Assembly (NCBI GenBank): GCA_002722885.1 | Contig: PBNE01000015.1 | Span: forward strand, 30,680-94,679 | Direction of reading: 5' to 3' | DNA from: Rhodospirillaceae bacterium | GTDB lineage: Bacteria; Pseudomonadota; Alphaproteobacteria; SP197 | Length of the DNA: 64,000 nt | In this document: one piece after another, positions 17,913 through 26,273 of the stretch | How positions within the stretch are numbered: the stretch's first letter is position 1 | Layout of the letters: every line of letters begins with the position of its first letter | Position numbers and translations under genes: made by a program | Notes under the pieces: generated by a model | The model's database searches: none | Seen by the model: the letters and a program-made list of their open reading frames with translations, nothing else | Told to the model about the DNA's origin: nothing

Positions 17913-18488
17913 ATGCCGAACGATTTTTCCTTTGCCGGCCGCATCGTGTTCCTGGGCTGCGGCACCGTTGCCAAATGCGCTCTGCCGATGATCCGCCAGC
18001 TCACCGGGCTGCCGGCCGATCGCTTCACGGTGATCGACAGTCTCGACCGATCCGAGCGTCTGGCGGCCGACATCAACGAAGGCCTCGTGTTCCGGCAACG
18101 GACGATGGCCCGCGACAACCTGGATTCGCTTCTGAGCGAAAGCCTCGGTAACGGCGATCTCCTGATTAACCTTTCGGTCGGGATCGACTCCCTGCCGGTG
18201 ATGGACTGGTGCCACCGCCATGGGGTGCTTTATGTCGACACTGCGCTTGAGGTCTGGGACGACCAGATCGGCAATGCCGAGGTGCCGATCGCCGAGCGAA
18301 CCGAGTATCACTCGCACCAGCAGACACGAAAACAGGCACGCGAAGGTTGGAACCCGAAAGGTCCCACGGCCATCGTGACCCACGGTGCCAATCCCGGCAT
18401 GGTCAACCACTTCGCCAAGCAGGCCCTGCTCGATCTCGCAAGCCATGTCGGCCACGAACACGGCAGGCCCGCAGGTTCCGCCGACTGG
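17913..18488 (+). pseudogene. Homospermidine synthase, N-terminal part only
   Basis: The first about 192 codons encode a convincing homospermidine synthase N-terminus: RIVFLGCGTVAKCALPMI as the NAD-binding strand-turn, VLYVDTALEVWDD, and VTHGANPGMVNHFAKQALL. Complete enzymes have about 470 residues. At about 18,480 the homology stops, and the frame simply continues through the antisense strand of a BtpA-type gene to 18803, so that tail is meaningless sequence. The enzyme would have made homospermidine from putrescine. The truncation point coincides with the truncation of the oppositely oriented BtpA gene, so a rearrangement rather than gradual decay cut both. Confidence 0.83.
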
Positions 18489-18811
18489 GCCACAGCCAGC
18501 GACGCCTCGGGGTCATTGATCAGGATTTCGACGCCGACGACACAGTTCTCTGCCGCCGCAACGACCTCTCGTGTGATCCGGGTCATGCAGGCCATGGTTT
18601 CGCGTGCCGCCAGCAGCGCATGCGGCCGGTCGTACTCGTTTTTAACCAACGCACCATGGGCCCCGCCCGCCTTCAGCGCCGCGAGATCGGACAGCGCCTT
18701 GTCGATACATGCTTCAAGCCCCGGAGAGTCAGGATACCCCAGCAACGGTGGCAGGTGGATCACGCCGATGATCACACGCACGGCAGGAAAATGGTCGTGG
18801 TAGGCGCTCAC
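18476..18811 (-). pseudogene. BtpA/SgcQ-family protein, N-terminal part only
   Basis: Starting at the GTG at 18811, which overlaps the stop of the triple-RidA gene by four bases (GTGA), about 111 codons match the BtpA barrel family: VIIGVIHLPPLLGYPDSPG, KAGGAHGALVKNEYDRPH and VGVEILINDPEASLAVA. Family members have about 260-280 residues; here homology stops at about 18,476-18,480 and the frame continues through antisense homospermidine synthase sequence to a stop at 18308. BtpA was described as affecting photosystem I in cyanobacteria; relatives may be nucleosidase-like. Coupling to the RidA gene suggests it was a functional operon partner before being cut. Confidence 0.8.
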
Positions 18812-20028
18812 ACCTGCGCCACTCCCCAGATCTCGACGGTGTTCTCGACCGAGTGCATCTGGGGTTTTGCGACCAGCGTGGTCGGGGGCAGCGCGCCGCC
18901 GACACATTGCGCCACGGTGTCAAGGAAGAGACGGGTGGTCGCCTCGCCTTCCGCACAGGTGAAGTAGCAGACCATCAACTTCAAGTCGGCAGGGCGGCGA
19001 TCGAAGCCGCGCATGATGTCTTCGATATAGGACATGGTCATGCGGGTCTGTCCGACCAGATCGCCCGGCAGCATCCGCGCGCGGGTATTCGAGAACGGCT
19101 CGCTTGGCACCTGACCGCCCAGCCAGATCATGTCGCGCAGCAGGATGCCCTGGCGGTAGGGCAGCGGGATCGACCAGTCCCACACCCGCTTGGGCCAGGA
19201 ATCGCTGCGCGGAATGTACTTGTCGAAGCCATTCCATTCCTCGCGCATGGCCATGACCTCGATCTTGGTCACCGCACCCTCGGGATTCAGGCGCTGGCAT
19301 GGGACCACGGTGGCCGGCGGGCCCGGCTCGGCAAAGTGGCTGGCGCGCGCCTGGGCGAGTGGTGCCCAGTCGTCGTGGCTGTCGCCGAAGTAGTAACCCT
19401 CCATCTTCACACTGTCCTGGGTCGTCGCACCGAGCTTGGCGAGCGTTTCCTCGTGGTAGCCCATGATCGTGTGGCTCTGGGCGACACCGTTTGCAGGATC
19501 GGCAATCCGGCCCTCGGCATCCTCGGCCGTTCGGTTGGCGACCGCGATGAACTCTCCCGCGCGCAAACCGCCGGTGACATCACGGCCACCGAACAGGCCC
19601 TGATGGGCCGGCGGCACCGGACGTGTCGCAACCCTGATGTCGCTGACCTGCCGCCAGTGGCGCTGGGCGATTGCCTGAATCTGGATGACCTGACCATCGA
19701 ACGGCTGGAGCGGTTCGGGCACCACGCTGATAGCGGGCATCGGCTCTTGCGGAAAATGCGCCGCGATCTTCCCGATGATCTCCCAATCGTCGCTGTCGGT
19801 CGTGTGAAACGCCTTGAGCCTCACCACATCATCGAGTGTGCAGCTTTCGGCCACCAGGCCTTCGGAGATGTTCGCCACCGCACCTTCGATCTGTGCATCC
19901 AAGCCGCCGGGGTTCCGGATCGCCCCGTCAGAATCGAAATCGCCGCCGCCACCGACAAAGGTCAGCGGTCCGGCCGTGCCGGAGATATGGTGGACATGAT
20001 CAATCGGCCAGCGCCACGTGTTGCTCAT
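18808..20028 (-). CDS. Triple-domain RidA/YjgF-superfamily protein
   Basis: A 406-residue protein made of three successive RidA-type domains (about residues 1-135, 140-275 and 276-406). Each ends with the typical strand: PFDGQVIQIQAIA, EGAVTKIEVMAM and VENTVEIWGVAQ. Canonical RidA proteins deaminate reactive enamines using an arginine in a PARS/PART motif; the equivalent positions here read PAIS, PPAT and PPTT, so none of the three domains keeps it. It is probably a non-canonical Rid protein with another ligand. The start at 20028 has aggggag upstream. The BtpA fragment gene is coupled to its end. Confidence 0.82.
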   Translation of the reverse strand: MSNTWRWPIDHVHHISGTAGPLTFVGGGGDFDSDGAIRNPGGLDAQIEGAVANISEGLVAESCTLDDVVRLKAFHTTDSDDWEIIGKIAAHFPQEPMPAISVVPEPLQPFDGQVIQIQAIAQRHWRQVSDIRVATRPVPPAHQGLFGGRDVTGGLRAGEFIAVANRTAEDAEGRIADPANGVAQSHTIMGYHEETLAKLGATTQDSVKMEGYYFGDSHDDWAPLAQARASHFAEPGPPATVVPCQRLNPEGAVTKIEVMAMREEWNGFDKYIPRSDSWPKRVWDWSIPLPYRQGILLRDMIWLGGQVPSEPFSNTRARMLPGDLVGQTRMTMSYIEDIMRGFDRRPADLKLMVCYFTCAEGEATTRLFLDTVAQCVGGALPPTTLVAKPQMHSVENTVEIWGVAQV

Positions 20029-20159
20029 CAATACAGCTCCCCTGAAAGACGGTTCTGAGACTAGCGAGGTTTGTCGTCCATCACCACGCTGCCGATATTG
20101 CCTCGCATTCTCGAGAATTAGACACTTGTGTGGGGCGCTTGGGGAGTGGGCAGCCTCAA

Positions 20160-20977
20160 CACGTCGGCCTCGGCGATCACCGCGGAAAGCTTGGAAGATC
20201 AATCGGTTGATGACAGTAAGCAGGCTGACACCACATCCAATCAGGACGATACGGACGACGCCGGCTGATGAGAGGACAAACGGGACACCCCGAATGCGAG
20301 GACGGTGGCACCCAGAAGACAAAAGAACGCGGCCGAACTGAAGGACACCTGAAGTGCGTGACCGAGGAAGGTCCGCATGGCGAGCAGTGCAACCGAGTCG
20401 CGCACGTGACGGGCGAGACTTGTGTCGCGCTGCTCGCAACTTGTCTCACGTAGACCATACCGACCCAGAGTAGCAGAACGACCGAAACCCCAATCAGCCC
20501 GGAGAAGGCCGCACGTCAGCCCCAAGCCGCCTCGAGCCAGCCGCCCGGCGGTGGCGCCAGCATCGTCACAAGGATCATCGCGGCTTTGAGGAAGCCGAGC
20601 CGCCCGGCCGTCTTTCCCGGGCCGTGGCAGTCGCGCAGGATCGCCCGGGCGATGGGAATTCCAGTGGCCGCACCCAAACCCTGCAGCAGACGGCCGGAAA
20701 GCAGCGTTTCCAGGTTCTGGCTGAAACACACGACCAGACTGGTAAGCACAAACACGGCAAGGCCGACAAGCAGCACCTTCCGTCGTCCATAACGGTCCGA
20801 AAGCGGACCATAGAAAAGCTGCCCCGCACCCAATCCCGCCAAGAACAGCGCCATGGCAATCACCGCCTGCCCCTGACTTGCCTCAAAGGCTGTCGCGAGG
20901 CCGAGCAAAACGGGCGTAACAAGTTGCGTGCCCAACGAACCAGCAGCAGTCAACGCAACCAAAAGCGCAAACGGCAA
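20160..20977 (-). pseudogene. Bcr/CflA-type MFS drug transporter, decayed
   Basis: From a TTG near 20977 about 150 codons encode the first membrane helices of a Bcr/CflA-like exporter, including the loop motif GPLSDRYGRRKVLL and SGRLLQGLGAATGIPIARAI. An in-frame TGA at 20516-20518 (in the position of a tryptophan in EAAWGWRAAF-type sequence) stops the frame. The same frame then continues as AAFSGLIGVSVVLLLW, after which the match moves to other frames (FLGHALQVSFSSAAFFCL, then VVRIVLIGCGVSLL), implying at least two further frameshifts. Only about 260 of 400 codons remain. The 5' boundary is uncertain. Confidence 0.8.
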
Positions 20978-20999
20978 GATTCATTGCTCAAAATCGACA

Positions 21000-21043
21000 C
21001 TCAAAATGCCATGGCCGGCCCCAGAACTCCGGGGACCGGCCAT
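21000..21043 (-). terminator. Probable intrinsic terminator after the LLM oxidoreductase gene
   Basis: Left arm 21011-21022 and right arm 21031-21043 pair over 12 bases with one bulged A and an 8-base loop. On the minus strand the stem is followed by ggcattttgag, a short T-run. It lies about 60 bases past the stop at 21103, in a position to end that operon. Confidence 0.65.
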
Positions 21044-21102
21044 GATCAACAGCATTTGTTGCGCGGCGCAATCAGAAGATTGGCGGACGGCCCGCTCGAA
21101 CA

Positions 21103-22173
21103 CTACTCCGCAGCCATCGGCACGTAGCGGGAGCCTTCAAACGCGGGCATGACCTCTTCGATGAACAGGCGCAGGGACTCGCGCTGGTGCTTCATGGCGA
21201 GGCCCGTGCAGCAGCGGTAAAGGAAGTTGTCGACGCCGAGCGCCTCATAGGCGCGGAGCTTCTTGATCACCTCGTCGGGCGTGCCGAACATCAGGTTGGC
21301 CTTCAGCATCTGAGGGTCGTACTCGTCGCTGTTGTCGAACGTCGACTCATCGGGCATCTCGGCAAAGCCGTTTTTGATCTCGCCCAGTTCCTTGAACAGG
21401 CTCTCGAACTGGCGGCCCGAGGTCTTCATGGCGTCGGTGAACGGGCGCCAGCCTTCCTCGGCGTCGGCATAGACGGCCGAGTGGCGCATGGTCAGGAAGC
21501 GGGGGCGTTCCACGCCCGGCGCACGCTCGAGAGCTTCCTCGAACTGCTGTTTGTACTTTTCGACCTCATTGAACGGACGGGTGAGCGCCCAAGACATGAT
21601 GTTGCAGCCTTCCTGCAATGCCCAGTCATAGGTTGAGGGATGACGCGCCGCGACCCAGAGCGGGGGATGTGGCTTCTGCAGCGGTTTGGGGCAGGCGGTC
21701 GAGGCCGGAAACTGCCAAAACTCACCGTCATGGGCGTAGTCACCAGCCCACAGATGCTTCAGCACCGGCAGCATCTCCTGCATGTAGGCCACACCCTTGT
21801 GCTGGTCCATGCCACCGGCCATACGGTTGAACTCGCGCTGGTAGGCACCGCGACCCAGACCTAGTTCCAGGCGTCCGCCGGACATCAGATCCAGCAGACC
21901 TGCCTCGCCGGCCACCTTGATCGGATGCCAATAAGGCGCCTGCACGACGGCCACGCCCAGGCGGATGTTGTCGGTGTTGCCGCCGAACCAGGCCAAAAGC
22001 TGGAACGGGTTCGGTGCGATGGTCATTTCGATGGCATGGTGTTCGGCAGCCCAGACTATTTCAAAACCGCCCGCATCGGCCATCTGGACGAGTTCCATCG
22101 TGTTCTTCGCGACCTCGCGAATGTCGACGGACGGATTGCCACGCGAAAGGTCGATCGAAAGGCTGAACTTCAT
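21103..22173 (-). CDS. LLM-class (luciferase-like) flavin-dependent monooxygenase
   Basis: A 356-residue protein with the bacterial luciferase-like barrel: DAGGFEIVWAAEHH at the first strand, RLGVAVVQAPYWHPIKVA, GGRLELGLGRGAYQREF, and KPHPPLWVAA. These enzymes use reduced FMN, supplied by a separate reductase, and oxygen to oxidise alkanesulfonates, nitrilotriacetate, long-chain alkanes or aldehydes. The start at 22173 is supported by gggag about 9 bases upstream; the in-frame ATG at 22239 lacks one. It is the last gene of a likely minus-strand run GAF protein, BKACE, LLM, though terminator-like hairpins follow both the BKACE gene and this one. Confidence 0.87.
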   Translation of the reverse strand: MKFSLSIDLSRGNPSVDIREVAKNTMELVQMADAGGFEIVWAAEHHAIEMTIAPNPFQLLAWFGGNTDNIRLGVAVVQAPYWHPIKVAGEAGLLDLMSGGRLELGLGRGAYQREFNRMAGGMDQHKGVAYMQEMLPVLKHLWAGDYAHDGEFWQFPASTACPKPLQKPHPPLWVAARHPSTYDWALQEGCNIMSWALTRPFNEVEKYKQQFEEALERAPGVERPRFLTMRHSAVYADAEEGWRPFTDAMKTSGRQFESLFKELGEIKNGFAEMPDESTFDNSDEYDPQMLKANLMFGTPDEVIKKLRAYEALGVDNFLYRCCTGLAMKHQRESLRLFIEEVMPAFEGSRYVPMAAE

Positions 22174-22271
22174 GGTTGTTGCTCCCACGCCTGAAGGTTC
22201 CGCATTACCACTCTGCAGCACGTCTTGGTAAAGGGGCAATCGACTCGTTTTCCCATAACCTCAGGATCACG

Positions 22272-22313
22272 CGAAAAGCAGCGGCCCCACCCGGTTTCCG
22301 GGGCAGGGCCGCC
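22272..22313 (-). terminator. Possible intrinsic terminator after the BKACE gene
   Basis: A GC-rich imperfect hairpin: gcggcc at 22281-22286 pairs with ggccgc at 22307-22312, with a second inner ccgg/ccgg pairing. On the minus strand it is followed by tgctttt. It sits about 22 bases beyond the stop at 22335. Confidence 0.5.
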
Positions 22314-22334
22314 ATCAGCGCCGAAAAACTGCGG

Positions 22335-23207
22335 TCAGTTCAGGCCAAGCGTCTCGCGGGCCTCATCGGGGCCGACCACGCGGCCGCCCATGCGTTCGAT
22401 GATCTGGGTGGCACGCTCCACCAGATCGCCGTTCGAGGACAGAACGCCACGATCGAGGTAGATGTTGTCTTCCAGACCGACGCGGACGTTGCCGCCCAGC
22501 AGCATGGCCTGGGCCACCATCGGCATCTGCATCCGGCTGATGCCGAATCCGGCCCAGTTGGCGGTCTTGGGCAGGCCGTCGGCCATCGCCATCATCGATC
22601 GGGTGTCAGCACCCGCGCCCCAGGGAATGCCCAGGCAGACCTGGAACAGCGCGGGATCGGCCAGCAGGCCTTCGTCGTACATCGCGTGAGCCAGACGAAC
22701 CTGCCCCAGATCGAACACCTCGATCTCCGGCTTCACACCCAGATCCTTGATCTCTGTGGCCATCTCGCGGCACCAGGACGCGGGGTTGATGTAGGTTTCG
22801 TTGCCGTTGCCGAAGTTGATCGAGCCGCAGTCGAGCGTGCAGATCTCAGGCATGATGCGGCGGACATGCTCAAGGCGTTCCTTGGGTCCGATCAGATCGC
22901 TGCCGGGTCCGGCCGTGCCGTCGTCGGCCGGATTGAAGTCGCCGCCCATGCCGGCGGTCAGGTTCAGGATGACGTTCACGCCGTCCTGCTTGATCAAGTT
23001 CACAGTCTCCTCGAAGAGACCGGGATCGCGCGAGCCCTTGCCCGTCTCGGGGTCGCGCACATGGATGTGGGTGACGGCCGCACCGGCATTGGCCGCCTCG
23101 ATCGCGGCATCGGCGATCTGGCGCGGCGTAACCGGCACCTTGTTCGATTTGCCGGTCGTGTCACCTGCACCGGTGACGGCGCAGGTGATGATGACATCAG
23201 TGTTCAT
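22335..23207 (-). CDS. Beta-keto acid cleavage enzyme family (BKACE, DUF849)
   Basis: A 290-residue protein matching the Kce/BKACE family: [13 protein letters not shown] at the N-terminus, [18 protein letters not shown] with the zinc-binding Hx[14 protein letters not shown], and [20 protein letters not shown] near the C-terminus. The enzymes condense a beta-keto acid with acetyl-CoA to give acetoacetate and a new acyl-CoA; characterised substrates include 3-keto-5-aminohexanoate and dehydrocarnitine. A carnitine-dehydrogenase-like gene lies 4-6 kb downstream on the same strand, so a dehydrocarnitine role is possible, but they are not adjacent. Start at 23207 is the ATG opening the conserved region. 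Confidence 0.9.
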   Translation of the reverse strand: MNTDVIITCAVTGAGDTTGKSNKVPVTPRQIADAAIEAANAGAAVTHIHVRDPETGKGSRDPGLFEETVNLIKQDGVNVILNLTAGMGGDFNPADDGTAGPGSDLIGPKERLEHVRRIMPEICTLDCGSINFGNGNETYINPASWCREMATEIKDLGVKPEIEVFDLGQVRLAHAMYDEGLLADPALFQVCLGIPWGAGADTRSMMAMADGLPKTANWAGFGISRMQMPMVAQAMLLGGNVRVGLEDNIYLDRGVLSSNGDLVERATQIIERMGGRVVGPDEARETLGLN

Positions 23208-23252
23208 GGAATCCTCCGTGGTAAGCGTATCTTGCTGTGTGCCTTGGTCTCT

Positions 23253-23786
23253 TCATGGGCAGTTAGCCGCGATATAACGCTTGGCCACAGGGAGCAGACG
23301 CTCCTGGGTCCAGCCCGTCACGGCCTTGTCGTGGTCGGTCCAGCTGCGCGGCGCAGCCATCGTACAGGGCTCCAGGATGCCGTAGAGCGTGCCGTCTTCA
23401 AGCAGCGGCGCATGGACCAGCGAATGGTGTTTGAAGTTCTCGAGTTCGTAGGGCCCGTTGACCAGCTTCTGATCGGCGGTCAGCACGTTGTCGATGTAGA
23501 GCGCTTCGGGATTGTGGAGCGCCATCGCGAACATGGGATCTTCCTCGGCTAGGCCTTCAGGCAGAGGCTCCCAGGCCTCGACCCGGCGTTCCAGCGCCCA
23601 CTCGTCACGGGCCTGCCAGGCGTGGGTGCAGCGTGACAGTCCGCGGCTCGGCTCATAGAGGAACATCAGGCAACGGTCGGCACTGACCGCCTTGCCGTAG
23701 ACTTCCATCAACGCGCCGATCAGCGCATCGGGGTCAGACGTGTCCGTGAACAGGGCTTCGAGGTCGGCGGGAATGGCGTCGCTCAT
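23253..23786 (-). CDS. GAF-domain-like protein
   Basis: A 177-residue protein with ggagg just upstream of the ATG at 23786. The core looks like a GAF sensor domain: ALMEVYGKAVSADRCLMFLY, DPMFAMALHNPEALYIDNVL and KHHSLVHAPLLEDGTLYG, ending with AVTGWTQERLLPVAKRYI. GAF domains bind small ligands, cofactors or chromophores. No output domain is present. It sits 45 bases upstream of the BKACE gene on the same strand, so it may sense an intermediate of that pathway; this is inference. Confidence 0.65.
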   Translation of the reverse strand: MSDAIPADLEALFTDTSDPDALIGALMEVYGKAVSADRCLMFLYEPSRGLSRCTHAWQARDEWALERRVEAWEPLPEGLAEEDPMFAMALHNPEALYIDNVLTADQKLVNGPYELENFKHHSLVHAPLLEDGTLYGILEPCTMAAPRSWTDHDKAVTGWTQERLLPVAKRYIAANCP

Positions 23787-23895
23787 GGTGATCCTCCGGT
23801 CGGGATCGCTTGTCGCCGGGAGTCTGCCCGACGTCAAGAGATACACGTGCCGACATGCGCGCGGCACAATGCGGTGCAACAGCTGGAGAATGACC

Positions 23896-24193
23896 ATGCC
23901 CCCTGGCCCGATCTACGCCGAGCGTGTGTTTGTGTATGACCTCGACGCCATGGGCCCGTTCTATGATGCCCTTGGCTACGAAACCGTTCATACCAGCGAT
24001 GACTTCCGCATCGACCGCACCGGCAGCGCCGACCTTATCATCGAGCAGGTTGATCCGTCTGATTCAGAGAATGCGAGTCTGGTCGGCCGATTCGTCAGCG
24101 CATCCTTCGCCGTCGGCGACATCGGACATGCTCGCCCACATCAACCACCCCGTCGGGAATATTTTCACGCTGGTCGAGGTGCCCAGCGCCTGA
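23896..24193 (+). pseudogene. Glyoxalase/VOC-superfamily protein with internal deletion and frameshift
   Basis: The start (ATG 23896, ggag 8 bases upstream) opens a VOC-type module: YAERVFVYDLDAMGPFYDAL and GSADLIIEQVDP, continuing to SFAVGDI. At about 24,120 the frame changes; another frame then gives HPVGNIFTLVEVPSA, the usual VOC C-terminal strand carrying the metal-ligand glutamate, ending at 24193. The connecting 30 or so residues expected between these parts are missing. So this is probably an inactive remnant of a 125-residue lyase/dioxygenase-type protein. Confidence 0.7.
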
Positions 24194-24195
24194 GG

Positions 24196-25245
24196 TCACA
24201 CAGTGCGTGTCAATTCCAGGCGATTGGTTTCGTCGCCGCGCGACCGCAAGGCAGACCAGACCGCCGTGGTGCCGGGCATGTAATCCGCCGCCATCGCCGG
24301 ATAAGACGCTTCGTACCAGAGTCGCCCTAGGTCCCGATGCTGATGATCTTCGAAGGCCTGGTCCTGCGACGTGTCTTCGAACTCGACGACCACGTGGTTC
24401 TCTGACATCTCAATCTCTCGCAGAGGCCATATGATCCGTTCCGGAAGGTCGTGTTCCCGCACGAACCGCTCCAGACTGATCCCGCCGCTCTTAGCTTCGT
24501 GCCGGTCGCGCAGCTTGCGGTCCCGTTCGGCGCCCCAGCTCTCCAGTGCCGCCACAACAGCCTCTCGGCCCTCATCGCCATGGCGTTCGATCATCGGAAT
24601 CGCGCAAGTGAAAAAGTGCCCCGCAAGTAAACGGTTGCTGCGCTTGAGCGCCTTCCACGCCCCTTCGATCTCACTCACCGCAACATAGTCGTCGGCCAGA
24701 CTCTCGCCCAACTCGGTCGCCTTGCCGAGATCAAGGTCGGGGGCATCGGGCGTCATCAGCCAGCGGAAATGGCAGTGGCCGTCACCCTTCATCAGGTTCC
24801 CGTGGATCGTGACGTTGCCGTCGGGGTGCTAGGTCCGAGCGGCAGCCTGATGGAACTCGTCACAATACCAGTGGCCCATGTGATGGAAGTCCACCTCTTT
24901 CCACGCCTCGGCAGTCGGGCAATGTGAGGTGTTGAACTCGACATCGCGGGGGCTGTAGCGGCCCTCGCCGATGATCGTGTCCTTGGCGACATAGACGCTG
25001 GCGTTGTCCCAGCAGCGCATCAGCGTCTCCATGTTGATGGGATGGCCGGCTGCGTAATGGGCTTCCTGCATCTCACGGCCCCGGCAAAGGCCATAGGCGC
25101 GCAAACGCAGCCTGACGCTGCGCTCGCCGTCGCGCCCGAACCGCTCGGTCGCCTCGCGCGCCAGCTGCATGTAGATCCGCGCCTGCGCCTTCAGCACCTG
25201 ATCCATCGACGCCAGGACGTCTTCGAGACGGAGGTCGTTGGGCAT
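24196..25245 (-). pseudogene. Two-domain ATC-hydrolase-like gene interrupted by an in-frame TAG
   Basis: From ATG 25245 the frame runs 138 codons to a TAG at 24829-24831. Exactly the same frame then continues for another 211 codons with the conserved sequence resuming immediately: before the stop WYCDEFHQAAART, after it HPDGNVTIHGNLMKGDGHC. The whole reads as one protein of about 349 residues. The first half resembles the L-2-amino-thiazoline-4-carboxylate hydrolase family (C-P-x-A-E-A-W, YCDE, C-x-F-x-W); the second half appears to be a diverged copy of the same domain (RHGDEGREAVVAALESWG, then EFEDTSQDQAFED). The gene starts 8 bases after the transketolase C-subunit. Either a point nonsense mutation, a sequencing error, or readthrough; no ribosome binding site supports restart at 24792. 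Confidence 0.7.
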
Positions 25246-25253
25246 GGTGAGAA

Positions 25254-26273
25254 TCAGGCTCTACCCAGCAGTTCCAGAGCCACATCCCGCACACCCGGCG
25301 CGTCGAGCCGGTAGTGGGTGTAGAGAGCCGCCGGCGGGCCGATCAGAGCATACACGTCCTCGATCCCGTGACGGCGGAACGACACACGCTCACACTCAAC
25401 CAGAACCTCGGCCACGGCACTGCCCAGACCGCCGATGATGTTGTGTTCCTCGACGGTGAGCACCGCGCCAGTCTCCGCTGCAGCAGCGCGTACCTCGGCG
25501 TCATCGAGAGGCTTGATCGTGTGCATGTCGACCACGCGCGCCTCGATACCCTGGCCCGCGAGATCATCCGCTGCAGCAAGCGCGGCATGAACCTGCGCAC
25601 CCGTCGCGATAATCGTGAGGTCGCGCCCTTCCCGCAACCGGATCGCCCTGCCGACCTCGATCTCCGGCACCTCACTGTAGACCTCGGGATCACGCCCCCG
25701 ACCCATGCGGATGTACATCGGCAGTGGATGGTCGAGCGACGCCCGCAGGACGGCGCGCAGATGGTTGGCGTCGGTGGTGCAGACCACGGTCAGGCCCGCG
25801 ATCGGCCGCATCATGCCGAGATCCTCCAGGGCATGATGGCTGGTGCCGTAAAACCCCATCGACATGCCGGAATGATGGCCCAGCACCCGCACCGGCATAC
25901 CGGTGTAGGCCATGTCGGTGCGAATCTGTTCGGCGCCGAGGATGGCGCAGAAGGCCGCGAAGGTGGCCGCGAACGGGATCTGCCCGCACGACGCCATGCC
26001 GGCGGCCGCGGTCAGCATGTTCTTTTCGGCGATCCCGAAATCGAAAAAACGGTCCGGGTGACGGGCCTGGAACTCGGTGGTTCGGTTGGCGCTGGCGAGG
26101 TCGGCGGTCAGCACCACGATGCGCGAATCGTGATCGGCCAGGTCGGCCAGCTCCTCACCCAGAACAAACGCCGGAAGACGGGATGCCGGGGTGCCCTTGA
26201 CTGACTCGCTTTCACTCAGATCGGTGACACCTGTGAAGAGGCCGGAAAGGGCCGCGCCGTCGTCGCTGCTCAT
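25254..26273 (-). CDS. Transketolase C-terminal subunit
   Basis: A 339-residue protein. It carries the pyrimidine-binding domain (SRIVVLTADLASANRTTEF, RFFDFGIAEKNMLTAAAGMA with the catalytic glutamate, PFAATFAAFCAIL) and the C-terminal transketolase domain (DLTIIATGAQVHAALAA, VEEHNIIGGLGSAVAEVL). The ATG at 26273 overlaps the stop of the N-terminal subunit gene by four bases, so the two halves are made in equal amounts and form one split enzyme. Split transketolases of this type often sit in catabolic operons and their exact acceptor is unknown. Confidence 0.92.
   Translation of the reverse strand: MSSDDGAALSGLFTGVTDLSESESVKGTPASRLPAFVLGEELADLADHDSRIVVLTADLASANRTTEFQARHPDRFFDFGIAEKNMLTAAAGMASCGQIPFAATFAAFCAILGAEQIRTDMAYTGMPVRVLGHHSGMSMGFYGTSHHALEDLGMMRPIAGLTVVCTTDANHLRAVLRASLDHPLPMYIRMGRGRDPEVYSEVPEIEVGRAIRLREGRDLTIIATGAQVHAALAAADDLAGQGIEARVVDMHTIKPLDDAEVRAAAAETGAVLTVEEHNIIGGLGSAVAEVLVECERVSFRRHGIEDVYALIGPPAALYTHYRLDAPGVRDVALELLGRA

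Noticed and set aside
18489-18803. C-terminal extension of the homospermidine synthase fragment as a novel domain
   Set aside because: The bases are the antisense of conserved BtpA coding sequence; composition is Ser/Ala/Thr-rich with no fold features.
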